Below, piece by piece: positions 1 to 11,285 of a stretch of 64,000 bases of DNA. The DNA lies in the NCBI GenBank assembly GCA_009767595.1, contig VSDK01018756.1:50772-114771 (forward strand). The letters are read 5' to 3'. The DNA comes from Symbiodinium kawagutii (lineage: Eukaryota > Sar > Dinophyceae > Suessiales > Symbiodiniaceae). The notes under the pieces are model-generated. The model ran no database searches. It saw only the letters and a list, made by a program, of their open reading frames with translations, and was not told the DNA's origin. Position numbers and translations under genes: made by a program. Each line of letters starts with the position of its first letter. Position 1 is the first letter of the stretch.

Positions 1-1180
1 TTTTTAAAATTAATATATTTAATAAATTAATTGTATATTTAAAATATAATAAATTAATTAAAATATATAATAAATATATAAAAATATAAAAAATTAATAT
101 TAATAATAATATTTAATTAAATAAATTATTTATTATTTAATAATAAAATAATTAATAATTAATAATTAATATTTAATAATTAAAATTTAATAAATAATAT
201 TTTACATATATTAATTTTTAAATAATATATAATATTAAATAATAAAATAATAAATAATTAATATTTAAAAAAAAATAATTAATATATAATATTAATAATT
301 AATAATTAAAAATTATTAAATAATAAATTTAATAAATAATATATAATAATTAATAATTAATTATATTTTAATAATTAATAATTATTATATAAAAATTAAT
401 AATCTAAAACCAATATTTATTATTAAATAATTAATAATAATTAATTAATAAAAAATAATTAATAATTAAAATTTTATAACCATCAACCAATAACTAAAAA
501 TTATTACATAACTAACAACCAACCACCAACAAATACAAACAACCATTAACAACCAACAAATATCAATTTATAATTAATAACTAACAACCAATACTTACTA
601 ACCAATAACCAACATCCAATATCCAATAACCTAACTATTAACCTATACCTAACAACCAATAACCATTATATAATAATAAACAAACAATAACAAATAAACA
701 CTAACTAAGAACTAAAAAAAACAACTTATAATTAAGAACCAAAATTATATAATTAATATCCAATAATAAAAAATATTAATTAAAAAATAATATTATCCAA
801 ATAAATTAATAATAAATATTAATATTAATAAAATATCAAAAATAATTCCAATTAACAAAAAAAATTTCATAAATACATATAATAAATTAATATATTTATT
901 TTTTATTTTATTTTTCTTGTTCGCTGTTATAAACAACGAATTCTCTCTACATTTCACAAAAATACAGTAAAATAAGAAATAAATAAAATAGAATATATAT
1001 GTATATATATTATTAAAAATAATAAATATATTTTATATTACAATAATTAATATATTATAACTTAAATATATTGGAATTTAAAAATTATAAATATATTTAA
1101 ACTCAGTTGTTTTTGCTTTTAAAGGTAAATTCTCCCTTGAAAAGATTAACCTGACCATATATTTATATAGACTATAGATT
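1..1180. other. AT-rich, nearly G-free block
   Basis: About 90% A+T. The first roughly 900 bases contain only about three G on this strand, while C is frequent between about 470 and 800 in words such as AACCAACCACCAAC. No long ORF or gene signal. G becomes normal after about 910 and composition reaches the window average by about 1200. It could be a low-complexity intergenic island or an assembly artefact. Confidence 0.8.
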
Positions 1181-1434
1181 CATATTACTTTTTCGCTTGG
1201 GTATTTTGAACTCTCAAATTTAGTGAGTTCAATCAAGTCATGTTCAGGCGCAATTTTCGCTGCCTATTACATCTTGCCTCTGGCAATCCTATGTCGACAC
1301 AGATCATCTGCGACCCGGAAGATTGCATATCAAAGATCTGATCAGCAGCGTGGCACAAAGGTGCTACGGTACCAGGTGTCCAACATATCTTATCCGGCTA
1401 TCCTCAGTGCCGTATAGAAACCAAAAATTTAGAA

Positions 1435-1637
1435 TCAGTGTTCCCTGTCGCAGCCAAATCTTTGTCTATGTACAGGCACATTGGCACACTTAGAAGCCCT
1501 CACAACCTTGGCTCCGTGATGACAGCTCTGGACAAGAGAATGCAGAGATTTCTCGAGCTGAGGAGTCTGCACAAGAGCTACATCTTCTAAAAGTCTTGCA
1601 TCGAACCTTGGAGGCTGCGTTCGTCGGCAATCTGTGA
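1435..1637 (-). CDS. possible terminal exon, unknown protein
   Basis: Open minus-strand frame of about 66 codons ending in TGA, preceded by a CTTTAACAG acceptor. The peptide is mixed and charged (LLEDVALVQTPQLEKSLHSL). It lies downstream of the dynein-like exon on the same strand and may be the 3' end of that gene, but the joining splice sites were not resolved. Confidence 0.3.
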
Positions 1638-1897
1638 CTGTTAAAGGTTTGAACATTTTGCAAGCTTTGAATATGCTTGAATAAGCGTGAAAATGGGTGA
1701 ACTTTCTACCAGTATCCCTTGCAAGAAGCAAACACAGTGCATCACACTGCATCCAGGCACCTGTGCTTTGGCAAGTAAGCCTCAAGTAAATCCAATGAGC
1801 AAAAGAGTGCAAACAAAATGTACAAATGCAAGCAAATACAAACGTGTTTGCTTACAAAAAAGCTAGTGTTCAACAATCATTCGTGTCTACCCAAAGC

Positions 1898-2703
1898 TCA
1901 GGTTTCGACAGACTGCGAGCGCCACAAAAGCCTGTAAACACGTCTCTCAACGCCGGGAGGTTCAATGCGCGAGCTTCGCTTTCCACGTCTTCTGTTCTGC
2001 TTTTGCAAGGCTTCCTGCATGGTTTCTTGAAGACTGCTCCAATCGAGCGATTCATCCAGGTCCGACGCAAGCTCAGGCAACACAGCCCACAAGTTTCCTG
2101 GCCATGAGTTCGACAGCACATCTTTACAAAGAGCTATGCTGTCCGCATCGTCAGTGGCCAGGCGAGTCTCCGGCTTCGATTTCAACAAAGCTCTGGGCAC
2201 TTCTGTGAGCCACGAGGAGTCGATGGAACCAACTTCACCCATTCGAGATTTGTGCTGTAGGAGAGCATGCAAGCAGCACAAGCGACCCAGGTTCTCATGA
2301 GCAGATTCTGGTTGCTCATCCTTGATACGTTTCAGGTCTTCTTCAGCCGCGCTGATGTTTGCCAGTAGTCCCACAGGCCATGACACAAAGACACGCTTCG
2401 CAGCCAATCTACTGGCTTTGGGTACCAAATGAAGCAAGCTGCAAAACGACGTGGGCCTCCGTCTGAAGGAACAGTGGACAGCAACCAACACGGGAGGTCC
2501 GAGAGCGGAGCCACTTGATGATCGCGAAGCACGGGCAGCAAGCTCCATCATGGCATCCAGTCGCTTTTGCAGTTGAGGATGGCTTATTTCAAGCGTCTTC
2601 AAAGATTCATCCAAAGTGTCCTCTAGTAAAAGCCACCCAGCTTGTTGATCTTGAAATCGTAAGTGTGCTGCCCCAACCTCAGGTTGAAGTGACAGTGGCA
2701 AGT
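1898..2703 (-). CDS. dynein heavy chain-like exon (AAA6 region), diverged
   Basis: A 268-codon open frame, the second longest in the window, with no early ATG. It starts after a GTTGTTTTGGCAG acceptor, so it is probably an internal exon. The order of motifs follows the AAA6 part of dynein heavy chains. LSL...GAAHL then GWLLLED near the start matches the family's SLGQGQGP...GxWVLLQN; LLANI matches LKANL; LGRLCCLHALLQHKSRMGEVG matches LCFFHAVVQERRKFGPLG; and a CKDVLSN segment follows. Dynein heavy chains are AAA+ motor subunits, normally over 4000 residues, so this would be a small fragment. Many signature residues differ, so it is a diverged paralogue or a decaying copy. The true 3' boundary is unclear because a second frame opens near 2120. 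Confidence 0.55.
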
Positions 2704-2985
2704 CTGCCAAAACAACGACCTACAACAACCTACAAGGACCACTGACCAGCTGTATTTGTCTCTTGCATCCCATCAGCTGATGAGATCTGCTCCTATATCC
2801 TGATATATCCTGTCCACGTTTCTCCAGCCTGGGGTCCACAAAGCGGATCAAGCAAGCTGACTGCCTGCAGATCGCCATGGGACAAGAAATGAAGCGCCAG
2901 GTGCTGTCCACCCGAGCCATCTCAAATCCGCTAGGAAGCCACCATTGGGGGTGCATTGCACGGGTGCATTTCTGGATAGACCTCT

Positions 2986-3204
2986 CTACAGATTTGAAAT
3001 CCCTCTCCCTGCCTGGAACGGAACATCCATTTGTGCAGCTAAAGATTGCAAGGTCATGCGCACGGTGGTGGTGTAATCCAAGCCAGGCTCCTGGTAGATC
3101 GTGCGTGTGGCAAGACAAGATTCAACAGCAAAATGAAGGAGGCTAACTTTGCAGCTTTCAATGTAACATCCCTCCCCGGATCCCCCAATCTCCTCCTCAG
3201 TCAA
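2986..3204 (-). CDS. weak exon candidate upstream of the dynein-like exon
   Basis: Open frame of 72 codons with an AG|G acceptor-like site inside (CGATCTACCAG). The peptide has no recognised family. It lies about 0.3 kb upstream of the dynein-like exon on the same strand, which is the main reason to list it. Overlapping frames are also open. Confidence 0.22.
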   Translation of the reverse strand: MTEEEIGGSGEGCYIESCKVSLLHFAVESCLATRTIYQEPGLDYTTTVRMTLQSLAAQMDVPFQAGRGISNL

Positions 3205-3209
3205 GAAGA

Positions 3210-3880
3210 AAATTGGCTTTGGCGGCGTGTCACCTGAAACGCTGATCAGAATCGATGAGACTGACTCATTAAAAGCACAGAATCCAACTATGAGTCCACC
3301 TCATGAATCCAGTGATATCCAGAGCTTACATTGATTACATTGGCATGAATCCATATGAATCCCCATCCCTTCCCATCCATTCCCTTCTTCCCTTGGCATC
3401 CCTTGGCATCTTCCCTGGCTCACCTCGCGCATCTGATACCGCTTCGGTGACCAAGGTCACAGGTCCCTTGGCTGCACTCAAGACCTCCACACCTGGACGC
3501 TGCAGGGGTCTGACCCGGTGGCCCTGGGATGCCCTGGGAAAACACGGTGGCCCTCGTAGTGCCTCTGCCTCCCAATTCCTTCAGGCTGAGATGCAGCAAC
3601 CTCAGCTGCTTCAGCTGCTTCAGCTTCTCCCAGTCTCTGGATACCAATCAATCAACCAACCAACATCTTAAGGATACGACCTCTGTTGAAGCAATTCGGG
3701 AGCGAATGCTTTGAAGGTTAAGAGCTCCTCCACTGGCCCCGTCTCCACTGGGAACGCTTCCTGTTGCAAGTGGTCACGACTCGCATGGCTCGACAAGATG
3801 AAGAGTCTCACCATCAAACGAACTGACGTGGACTACTATCAGCTAGCAGGCGCACATGATATGAAATCATACACTTCGTT
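3210..3880. other. no gene seen
   Basis: No supported exon. It contains short repeats of CATCC and CCCTT words (3350-3420) and a CAGCTGCTT repeat at about 3602-3630. Plus-strand frames here are broken and low in complexity. Confidence 0.5.
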
Positions 3881-3950
3881 GTCATGGCTGCAAGACTGCA
3901 AGAGAAAAACAAGAGAATCGCGGCAAAAGATCAAGTGTGAAAAGACCCAC

Positions 3951-4139
3951 CTCTGGCTTTGTCTTGAGCTGCGTCCATCGCTTTGGCTCCTGCATCATGC
4001 TTTCAGAGACCTCCAGGGTGTTGAGTGGCTCCGGTGTTCCAGCCGAAGCCCCAAATGCGATGGAAAAAAGCGCGAACACTTGCCGATAGTAAGTGCAGCC
4101 CCTTAGAGATGTGATGCCGACTATGATATACAAGTACAT
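3951..4139 (-). CDS. possible first exon with hydrophobic N-terminus
   Basis: Begins with a true ATG (4139) and reads 63 codons to a CCAGAG|GTGGGT donor in phase 0. The N-terminus is hydrophobic (MYLYIIVGITSL, then FALFSIAFGASA), which could be a signal peptide or a membrane anchor. An acidic, proline-containing stretch follows. A later acceptor at CGGCAAG|T would give a shorter exon. Family not recognised. Confidence 0.45.
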
Positions 4140-4349
4140 AGAATGATATGTAATTAATTATGTCATATTATGTCATACATCATTTGCTCTGTTTGGTGTT
4201 TTCCGTAATAAAATCATTACAGCTAAATCAGTGCATCTATAAAAGGGAAGAGTGAGGGACATGTACGGCCCCATCCCCAAACCTTTCCAAGAAATAAGGA
4301 GGCTATCTCAATCTGTGCTTCCCATTCGATTCGAGAACTTCAATCATCT

Positions 4350-4560
4350 TCAAAAATTACATGATCTCTGTCCTGGTATCTTGACTGGTTGTAACTTCAT
4401 CCAGATTCCTGCCTTCCAAAGGTCCGCAAATGTGTCTCTATAGTTGATGAGGCGGGACCAGCCTGACAAACACAAGGCTGGTCTGTCCACGACTTCTCGT
4501 ATCTGCTTCAAAAGGAAGTCTATCAAGATCCTGCCATCCCTTTGGAATAGAATAGAATAA
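4350..4560 (-). CDS. coding-like segment, frame undecided
   Basis: Two minus-strand frames are open and both look protein-like. One contains RDGRILIDFLLKQIREVV, the other GWQDLDRLPFEADTRSRG after a GGCAG|G acceptor. Only one, if either, can be real. Family not recognised. Confidence 0.28.
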
Positions 4561-4841
4561 AATGGGCTGTCCATTACTGTCAATGGTGCTTTCCGAAAAT
4601 TGATGGTTTTCCATGGTTTTCCATGGTTTTCCTTCCAAAAAATATCAACAAAAACCCAAAACATCATAAAATATCTCAGAAACAACTCTCTGCGCAGCTC
4701 CCAACAGCTCCGCCTATGTCATCGATGAAGCCAGCACACTCAGCAGGAGCAGCTGTAAGCGGCGCTGGCCGGGACACTTCGCCCGCTCCTGGATCCTGCA
4801 CAATGGACTGATGCGGTGGATGATCGAACCAGTGATTTGAC

Positions 4842-5031
4842 TTATATAGGGCAGGTACCCTGTAATCCTCTCAACCAATTTATGTTTGCAGTACTGCGCA
4901 TGCTTCTCTGCCTCTGCCTCATCTTCCTTCGCCATTTCCTCTTGCGCCTCTCGTTGCTCTGGGCTCGTTGCAGCTTCCGTCTTCGCTTCCGTCTTCTCCT
5001 CTTCTCTCCCACAGAAAAACAGATCGCACAA
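4842..5031 (-). CDS. acidic charged peptide segment, copy 1 of 4
   Basis: Minus strand encodes a highly charged helix-like stretch (EEEKTEAKTEAATSPEQREA, then a run of E, K and A) ending in KLVERITGYLP. The same peptide recurs at about 6690-6830, 7570-7745 and 8527-8622 inside tandemly duplicated DNA. Probably an exon or exon remnant. Its splice borders are not clear; AG|GA at GAGAG|GATTAC is one possible donor. Family not recognised. Confidence 0.4.
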
Positions 5032-5289
5032 ACGAGGTCTACGAGAAGTTCAAAACCATCACTGGGTGACCCTGGACACACTTAGCTGAAGAAAAATCAA
5101 ACAACTGCAAGCACACTGTAATAAAACCCAACGGGCATACAACTCTCAACATGTTCGCACCTTCAATATGGAAGGAAGATCAGTCAAACAAGAGCTAGAG
5201 CACCTAAAAGGGATTGCCATAGAGCTTCGGGATATTTACATGTGATCTAAAAAATTGACTAGAAGCTGGGTGGTTCAAAATGAGCGCGG

Positions 5290-5400
5290 GGCTAATCGCG
5301 ATCCGTTATCCGCTCAATCTGCGTTGCCGCAGTGAATCCGGGCATTCCGTAATCCGCGCTAGAATCCGTAATCCGAGCAAACAAACCGTAATCCGTGCCG
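5290..5400. repeat. ATCCG-rich tract
   Basis: Dense irregular repeats of TAATCCG and ATTCCG words separated by short spacers. A similar tract occurs at 6366-6430 in the same duplicated region. The two flank the 130/146-bp array. Confidence 0.7.
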
Positions 5401-5417
5401 CGCACTGCAGGCGCAAG

Positions 5418-6150
5418 GGCAATGGCCAGGCATTGCCAGGCAAACCACAAAACAATCCTATTGACCATTGTTTATTGCCTGTCGTTCAACCCATGAACCC
5501 TTGGACTACCCTTGCTTTGGCCCCGACAACCCTGGGGGGAAAGCCAGGCTGAAGACAAAATCAAATTAGCGGAAGCCGCTAAATCGAAAAACGTCAATGG
5601 TGTGGGAAGCTGCCCGGAACTTCGGGGGAATCGAGCCCCTGAAGCTTCGGACAAGGGAAGGGAAGGGGGAAAGCCAGGCTGAAGACAAAATCAAATTAGC
5701 GGAAGCCGCTAAATCGCAAACCACAAAACAATCCTATTGACCATTGTTTATTGCCTGTCGTTCAACCCATGAACCCTTGGACTACCCTTGCTTTGGCCCC
5801 GACAACCCTGGGGGGAAAGCCAGGCTGAAGACAAAAAAAAATTAGCGAAAGCCGCTAAATCGAAAAACGTCAATGGTGTGGGAAGCTGCCCGGAACTTCG
5901 GGGGAATCGAGCCCCTGAAGCTTCGGACAAGGGAAGGGAAGGGGGAAAGCCAGGCTGAAGACAAAATCAAATTAGCGGAAGCCGCTAAATCGAAAAACGT
6001 CAATGGTGGGAAGCTGCCCGGAACTTGGGGGGAATCGAGCCCCTGAAGCTTCGGTCAAGGGAGGGGAAGGGAGAAAGCCAGGCTGAAGACAAAATATGAC
6101 AAAATCAAATTAACGAAAACCGCTAAATCGAAAAAACATGAGAAAACGTC
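5418..6150. repeat. compound 130/146-bp tandem array
   Basis: The word GAAAGCCAGGCTGAAGACAA starts at 5539, 5669, 5815, 5945 and 6073, giving spacings of 130, 146, 130 and 128 bp. Each unit also holds AGCGGAAGCCGCTAAATCG or a close variant. Two 276-bp super-units (about 5430-5705 and 5706-5981) are near identical; later units diverge. Confidence 0.9.
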
Positions 6151-6365
6151 AATGGGGGGAACTTTTTCTGGGTTTGTGTATGAAGCGTCGGCGCCACCGC
6201 CGTGGGCAGTCTTCAAAATTAATGGAGATATGCCCGGATATGCGAACTCCAACTATACATTGACATGCCCATGCCTCATATGCACGCAAACATTCATAGA
6301 TATGAAGGAAAATCGAGATAAGTGGAAAGATTGAGGATTATATGAGATACCTAGGATTATATATT

Positions 6366-6430
6366 AACCTTTAATCCGCTAATCCGTTCATTCCGTTTCC
6401 GCTGAATCCGGGAATCCGTCTAAGGATTGC
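6366..6430. repeat. second ATCCG-rich tract
   Basis: Repeated TAATCCG, ATTCCG and AATCCG words, closely resembling 5290-5400. Confidence 0.65.
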
Positions 6431-8625
6431 AGATTAGTTTTGAACAGCCCAGAGAGGTAAAACGCAAGCTAAACGAGTGAAAAACCGACAACAATGATAC
6501 AACAGCAGTAAATGGAAGAGAAAGTGGACACGCAGTCAAAATGAACTTATAAATGGAAATAAATGAAAGCATGTGAATCCAAACATATCCAAACTTCATT
6601 TACAATGTAGTCAGAATCATTTCTAACCCTGACGGCACCCAGGGTGCCATGACTTTTGGTAGGGTGCCACAACCTAGGGCAGGTACCCTGTAATCCTCTC
6701 AACCAATTTATGTTTGCCGTACTGCGCATGCTTCTCTGCCTCTGCCTCATCTTCCTTCGCCATTTCCTCTTGCGCCTCTCGTTGCTCTGGGCTCGTTGCA
6801 GCTTCCGTCTTCTCCTCTTGGCTGCAGTCAGAGTACGGGAGCAAAACACAAGAAACATAAGGCATTGAATTTGAGCTTGATTCTTCAAGTGTAAGTAACA
6901 AAAACCCTGCGCACTATGTTCTTGAAGCACCATTTTAATGTTCAATGACTATCTAACGTAAGGTTCCAGAATTGTCTTGTTTGAAAACAACCGCATGGGC
7001 ACACTGCTTTTCACACTGGATGTGTTTTCTTTACAGTTCAGTGTCCACAGCATCATTTTCTCTTTCTATTTGGGATGAAATTTGAGGCTTGGAGAAACAC
7101 ATACTACGCACACTGCTTCCAACGGGACCCGCCCCATCCCATCTACGCGAGGTTCAAAACCATCACTGGGTGACCCTGGACACACTTAGCTGATCCTTGA
7201 GAACTTAGGCCCCAGAAGAAAAATCAAACAACTGCAAGCACACTGTAATAAAACCCAACAGGCATACAACTCTCAACATGTTCGCACCTTCAATATGGAA
7301 GGAAGATCAGTCTAACAAGAGCTAGAGCACCTAAAAGGGATTGCCATAGAGCTTCGGGATATTTACATTTGATCCAAAAGATTGACTAGAAGTAAAATGC
7401 AAGCTAGACGAGTGAAAAACCGACAACAATGATACAACAGCAGTAAATGGAAGAGAAAGTGGACACGCAGTCAAAATGAACTTATAAATGGAAATAAATG
7501 AAAGCATGTGAATCCAAACATATCCAAACTTCATTTACAATGTAGTCAGAATCATTTCTAACCCTGACGGCACCTCATCTTCCTTCGCCATTTCCTCTTG
7601 CGCCTCTCGTTGCTCTGGGCTCGTTGTGTTTGCCGTACTGCGCATGCTTCTCTGCCTCTGCCTCATCTTCCTTCGCCATTTCCTCTTGCGCCTCTCGTTG
7701 CTCTGGGCTCGTTGCAGCTTCCGTCTTCTCCTCTTGGCTGCAGTCAGAGTGCGGGAGCAAAACACAAGAAACATAAGGCATTGAATTTGACCTTGATTCC
7801 TCAAGTGCAAGTAACAAAAACCCTGCGCACTATGTTCTTGAAGCACCATTTTAATTTTCAATGACTATCTAACGTAAGGTTCCAGAATTGTCTTGTTTGA
7901 AAACTACCGCATGGGCACACTGCTTTTCACACTGGATGTGTTTTCTTTACAGTTCAGTGTCCACAGCATCATTTTCTCTTTCTATTTGGGATGAAATTTG
8001 AGGCTTGGAGAAACACATACTACGCACACTGCTTCCAAAAGGACCCGCCCCATCCCATCTCCCAGAGAAAAACAGGTCGCACAAACGAGGTCTACGCGAG
8101 GTTCAAAACCATCACTGGGTGACCCTGGACACACTTAGCTGATCCTTGAGAACTTAGGCCCCAGAAGAAAAATCAAACAACTGCAAGCACACTGTAATAA
8201 AACCCAACGGGCATACAACTCTCAACATGTTCGCACCTTCAATATGGAAGGAAGATCTGTCAAACAAGAGCTAGAGCACCTAAAAAGGATTGCCATAGAG
8301 CTTCGGGATATCTACATTTGATCCAAACAAATTGACTAGAAGTAAAACGCAAGCTAAACGAGTGAAAAACCGACAACAATGATACAACGGCAGTAAATGG
8401 AAGAAAAAGTGGACACGCAGTCAAAATGAACTTATAAATGGAAATAAATAAATGAAAACATGTGAATCCAAACATATCCAAACATCATTTACAATGTAGT
8501 CAGAATCATTTCTAACCCTGACGGCACCTCATCTTCCTTCGCCATTTCCTCTTGCGCCTCTCGTTGCTCTGGGCTCGTTGCAGCTTCCGTCTTCGCTTCC
8601 GTCTTCTCCTCTTCTCTTTCTTCAG

Positions 8626-8830
8626 CTGAAGCAGAATCACGAAGAGCTGCCGCAAATACGCCTCAGCCATCCAAGCACGCAAAGCTTTGGGAGAACCCCA
8701 AGTTGTTTCCAAGCTTATTACATATCACTACCTCACTCAAGCAAGGTGCCACCAAGCCGGCTCCGGGAATTCGTAGCAAAGGCGACGCTGCAAACCAAAC
8801 CTGAGCTGTTGAGAGATGGAAGGACACCAG
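8626..8830 (+). CDS. internal exon, unknown protein
   Basis: Follows a very long pyrimidine tract ending TTTCTTCAG and ends at GACACCAG|GTCAAAG, leaving phase 1. Reads 68 codons (LKQNHEELPQIRL... to ...LLRDGRTP). The pyrimidine tract is the antisense of the fourth copy of the charged-peptide segment. A second frame is also open at its start. Phase agrees with the exon at 8991. Confidence 0.5.
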
Positions 8831-8990
8831 GTCAAAGAAAACGCAAACAAAATGCTTACATATTGTTGCCTCCTTGAGTCAAAAGATTTCATACAAACAA
8901 ATGCAAAGGCTTTTGTGAATGTCCCAATGCACACCTTATTGCCTGAAAAAACTCTTGGTATCTCTTGGTGTTGTGGTGATTTGATTGCAG

Positions 8991-9115
8991 TCCAAGTGGC
9001 TCGGGTGATGCCTTGGAAAGATGTGCGATGCCTCAGGACAACACGGTCCTCTGAGCGACCCATCATCTCGATTCAGAAGCTAAGAGCCAAACAGCAGTCG
9101 CAAGCCAAGCGCTAG
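8991..9115 (+). CDS. terminal exon, unknown protein
   Basis: Acceptor TTTGATTGCAG; the first two bases complete the split codon left by the exon ending at 8830. Reads 40 residues, basic (ending KLRAKQQSQAKR), to TAG. The implied intron is 160 nt with GT-AG ends. Confidence 0.5.
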
Positions 9116-9127
9116 GCAAGTCCTCAG

Positions 9128-9235
9128 CATGCTTCGGGGAACATGGAGGTGGAGGACAGGAAGTTGGAAGTCCTATTTAAGTTGAGCACACACATTTGGC
9201 AACTGCAGCTGCAGATGGAAGAAATCATGGCCCAG
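9128..9235 (+). CDS. short exon candidate
   Basis: Between a TCCTCAG acceptor and a GGCCCAG|GTGCAG donor, 36 codons including MEVEDRKLEVLFKL and a glutamine-rich helix. It lies 12 bases after the stop of the preceding exon, so it would belong to another transcript. Confidence 0.3.
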
Positions 9236-9239
9236 GTGC

Positions 9240-10160
9240 AGTGGTGAGCTCCGCCACAGGAATCTGGTTGGACACGGCATGGTGTAGGAACTTCCACAGC
9301 CATTGTAGACAACTCTGTCCCTGACATGGTCTGAATGTGTCTGAAGATGTCTGACGTCAGCCATTGTTTAAACAGGATTCACCATCTTCGAGCCCTTCCC
9401 CTCAACACGATCATTGTTTCAAGTGGGTCAAACACTAATCCGTATTGAGTCTTTGGGAATATTTGGAAATCTGAAGTGTTCAAGAGTGATTAGATTGATT
9501 TGAATCGTCTGGGTCGACGGGTTCACATAGGGATGTGCCGTAAACTTCGCCCCCCACAGATAATTGAAAGGGTGCATGAAAGCTACGGCATTGAACATTA
9601 GGTGCACGAGGATTGGTGAAGATCATTGTCCTGAGGGTGATGATAATGACATTCTATCATAATGGAACATTGTGTGAACAATTCAGAATAATCATCTTAT
9701 ATGTGATGCGAGGTAATGTTGGACAACGATGCATGACCATGAAGGTGGCGACAATATGCGACAATGATAAAGAAAACGATGCATGAAGGTGTATGATGAG
9801 GATGAAAATTGTGTGTGTGTGTGATTGATGACAATGTTCCTCATAAATTGGCATGTTCATGGTGATGCCGGATGATGGTGGATGACGTATGCTGCTGATG
9901 ATGATGACAATAGATGACGATGCTGACAATGACGACAATGATGTTGATGCTATGAATTTGCCATATTTTTCCCCCAAGACCCTTGAATTGTTGCTCGTAT
10001 CAAGTTTGCTTCAATGTGGATGCTTCAGAATGTTGCTGCAATGTGGATCCCCAAAACAAAGCTTTGTTTACCTTCGCTTACTTGCCTGTTGAAAATACTT
10101 GAAACACATCGCACTGATCTACCAGGACCTGTCAGCACCTGTGGCAACTATAATCTTGGG
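9240..10160. repeat. intergenic, TGA/ATG-rich low complexity (9620-9960)
   Basis: No supported exon. From about 9620 to 9960 the sequence is a degenerate run of GATGATG, TGACAATG and TGTGTG words. Confidence 0.6.
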
Positions 10161-10262
10161 ATGGTATTATTTGGTGGTTTCTAGTTGTCAATGCATTAAT
10201 CATTTATAGCATTAAACCAACCATTTTTGGGGCTCCGTGTGCCTTGAGACACCCCCATTTGG
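10160..10262. repeat. dispersed repeat copy 1
   Basis: Contains GGTGGTTTCTAG, ATCATTTATAGCATTAAACC and AACCAACCATTTTTGGGG, matching the family described at 56880. About 100 bp, diverged. Confidence 0.6.
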
Positions 10263-10594
10263 GTATGGACAATCTCCCAATGGTCATCCCTAGCGATTCT
10301 TATCGCGCTCTCTTCGGCCTGACCCTGGTAGAAAGGGTGCCATTTCTCGATCGCCATGGCCTTGGTGGTGACACCAACCCTCTGTTGGCGGCCCGGGAGA
10401 TTCTTTGGTAGCACCGCTATTGGCTGGGACACAAGACAAAGACGACAAAGACAAAGACATAACATAGCATAAAACAGCTGCTCTATGCTATCACTGCTGC
10501 CCTATGCTGACCTATGCTATCACACATCAATACACATTCAACACACCGAGGAATCACGGTCTAAGTTTCGCTCCAACTGCACGATGCTGGCAGC

Positions 10595-10783
10595 TTGGCT
10601 GGCAAACCTGACGTGCTGTGTCAACTCAAAGCCACGCCCGACGCACAAAAAAAGTGGGAAGTCTCGGCCTTCGCCAGGGGAGGAGCTTTCCCTGGATTGC
10701 GAAAAGGGCATCTGCTGCAGCTTTTTTCCTCAGGATCCCTATTGGAGGCTTCCGATCCAGAAACTGTCAAACGGATTCCCTAA
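10595..10783 (+). CDS. coding-like segment, unknown
   Basis: 62 codons after a GATGCTGGCAG acceptor-like site, with a plausible peptide (KATPDAQKKWEVSAFARGG). Neighbouring frames at 10790-11060 are also open, so exon limits are undecided. Confidence 0.28.
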   Translation: MAGKPDVLCQLKATPDAQKKWEVSAFARGGAFPGLRKGHLLQLFSSGSLLEASDPETVKRIP

Positions 10784-11285
10784 GGCAAAGAAACTCCTTG
10801 GAAGAACTCAGTGTCTGGGCGTGTCTGGGCACCTCTCCGATGTCTCCACAAGACATGCCCATGGAGGAGACAGTGCTGTCCACTATCTCTAGAGGTTCCC
10901 TATGGTCTCGTGCTCATCGAGGCCTATGAAGGAACTCCATTTTCAGCCAGCCGTTGCATGGCATGCGGCCAGGTCTCTCTTCGGCATACTCCAGATTGTG
11001 GGTCTTCATCTTCACCATCTCAAAAGTCAGGGAACACATGTGTGCTCACATGGGAACATAAAACATGCACAAGTATGCATAAATTGTGCGAGAACTCTAT
11101 CAAAAAAATGCTGGTCTGAGTCGGTCTGAGCATGTCTGTCTTGGTTGCTTGTATCAAGTTCCCTTGCATTTACCTCTATTTACAACTGCAAATGTGCAAA
11201 AAGGTGATATTTTTGCGCTTCTCTACTTGGATGTAATTTCAAAATATCAGGGGCATCTTCCAGGCACAAAGGAAGCCCATCTCAC

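Larger units (their letters stand above)
4858..8640. repeat. nested tandem segmental duplications
   Basis: Three segment types recur in order. The charged-peptide segment is at 4858-5020, 6677-6830, 7570-7745 and 8527-8622. A segment beginning GTTCAAAACCATCACTGGG is at about 5047, 7152 and 8101 (last two 949 bp apart). A segment beginning TAAAACGCAAGCTA (one copy TAAAATGCAAGCTA) is at about 6457, 7393 and 8342 (936 and 949 bp apart). A fourth piece at 6825-7140 recurs at 7737-8055. Copies differ by scattered substitutions and small indels, and copy 3 of the peptide segment carries an internal duplication. Confidence 0.9.
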
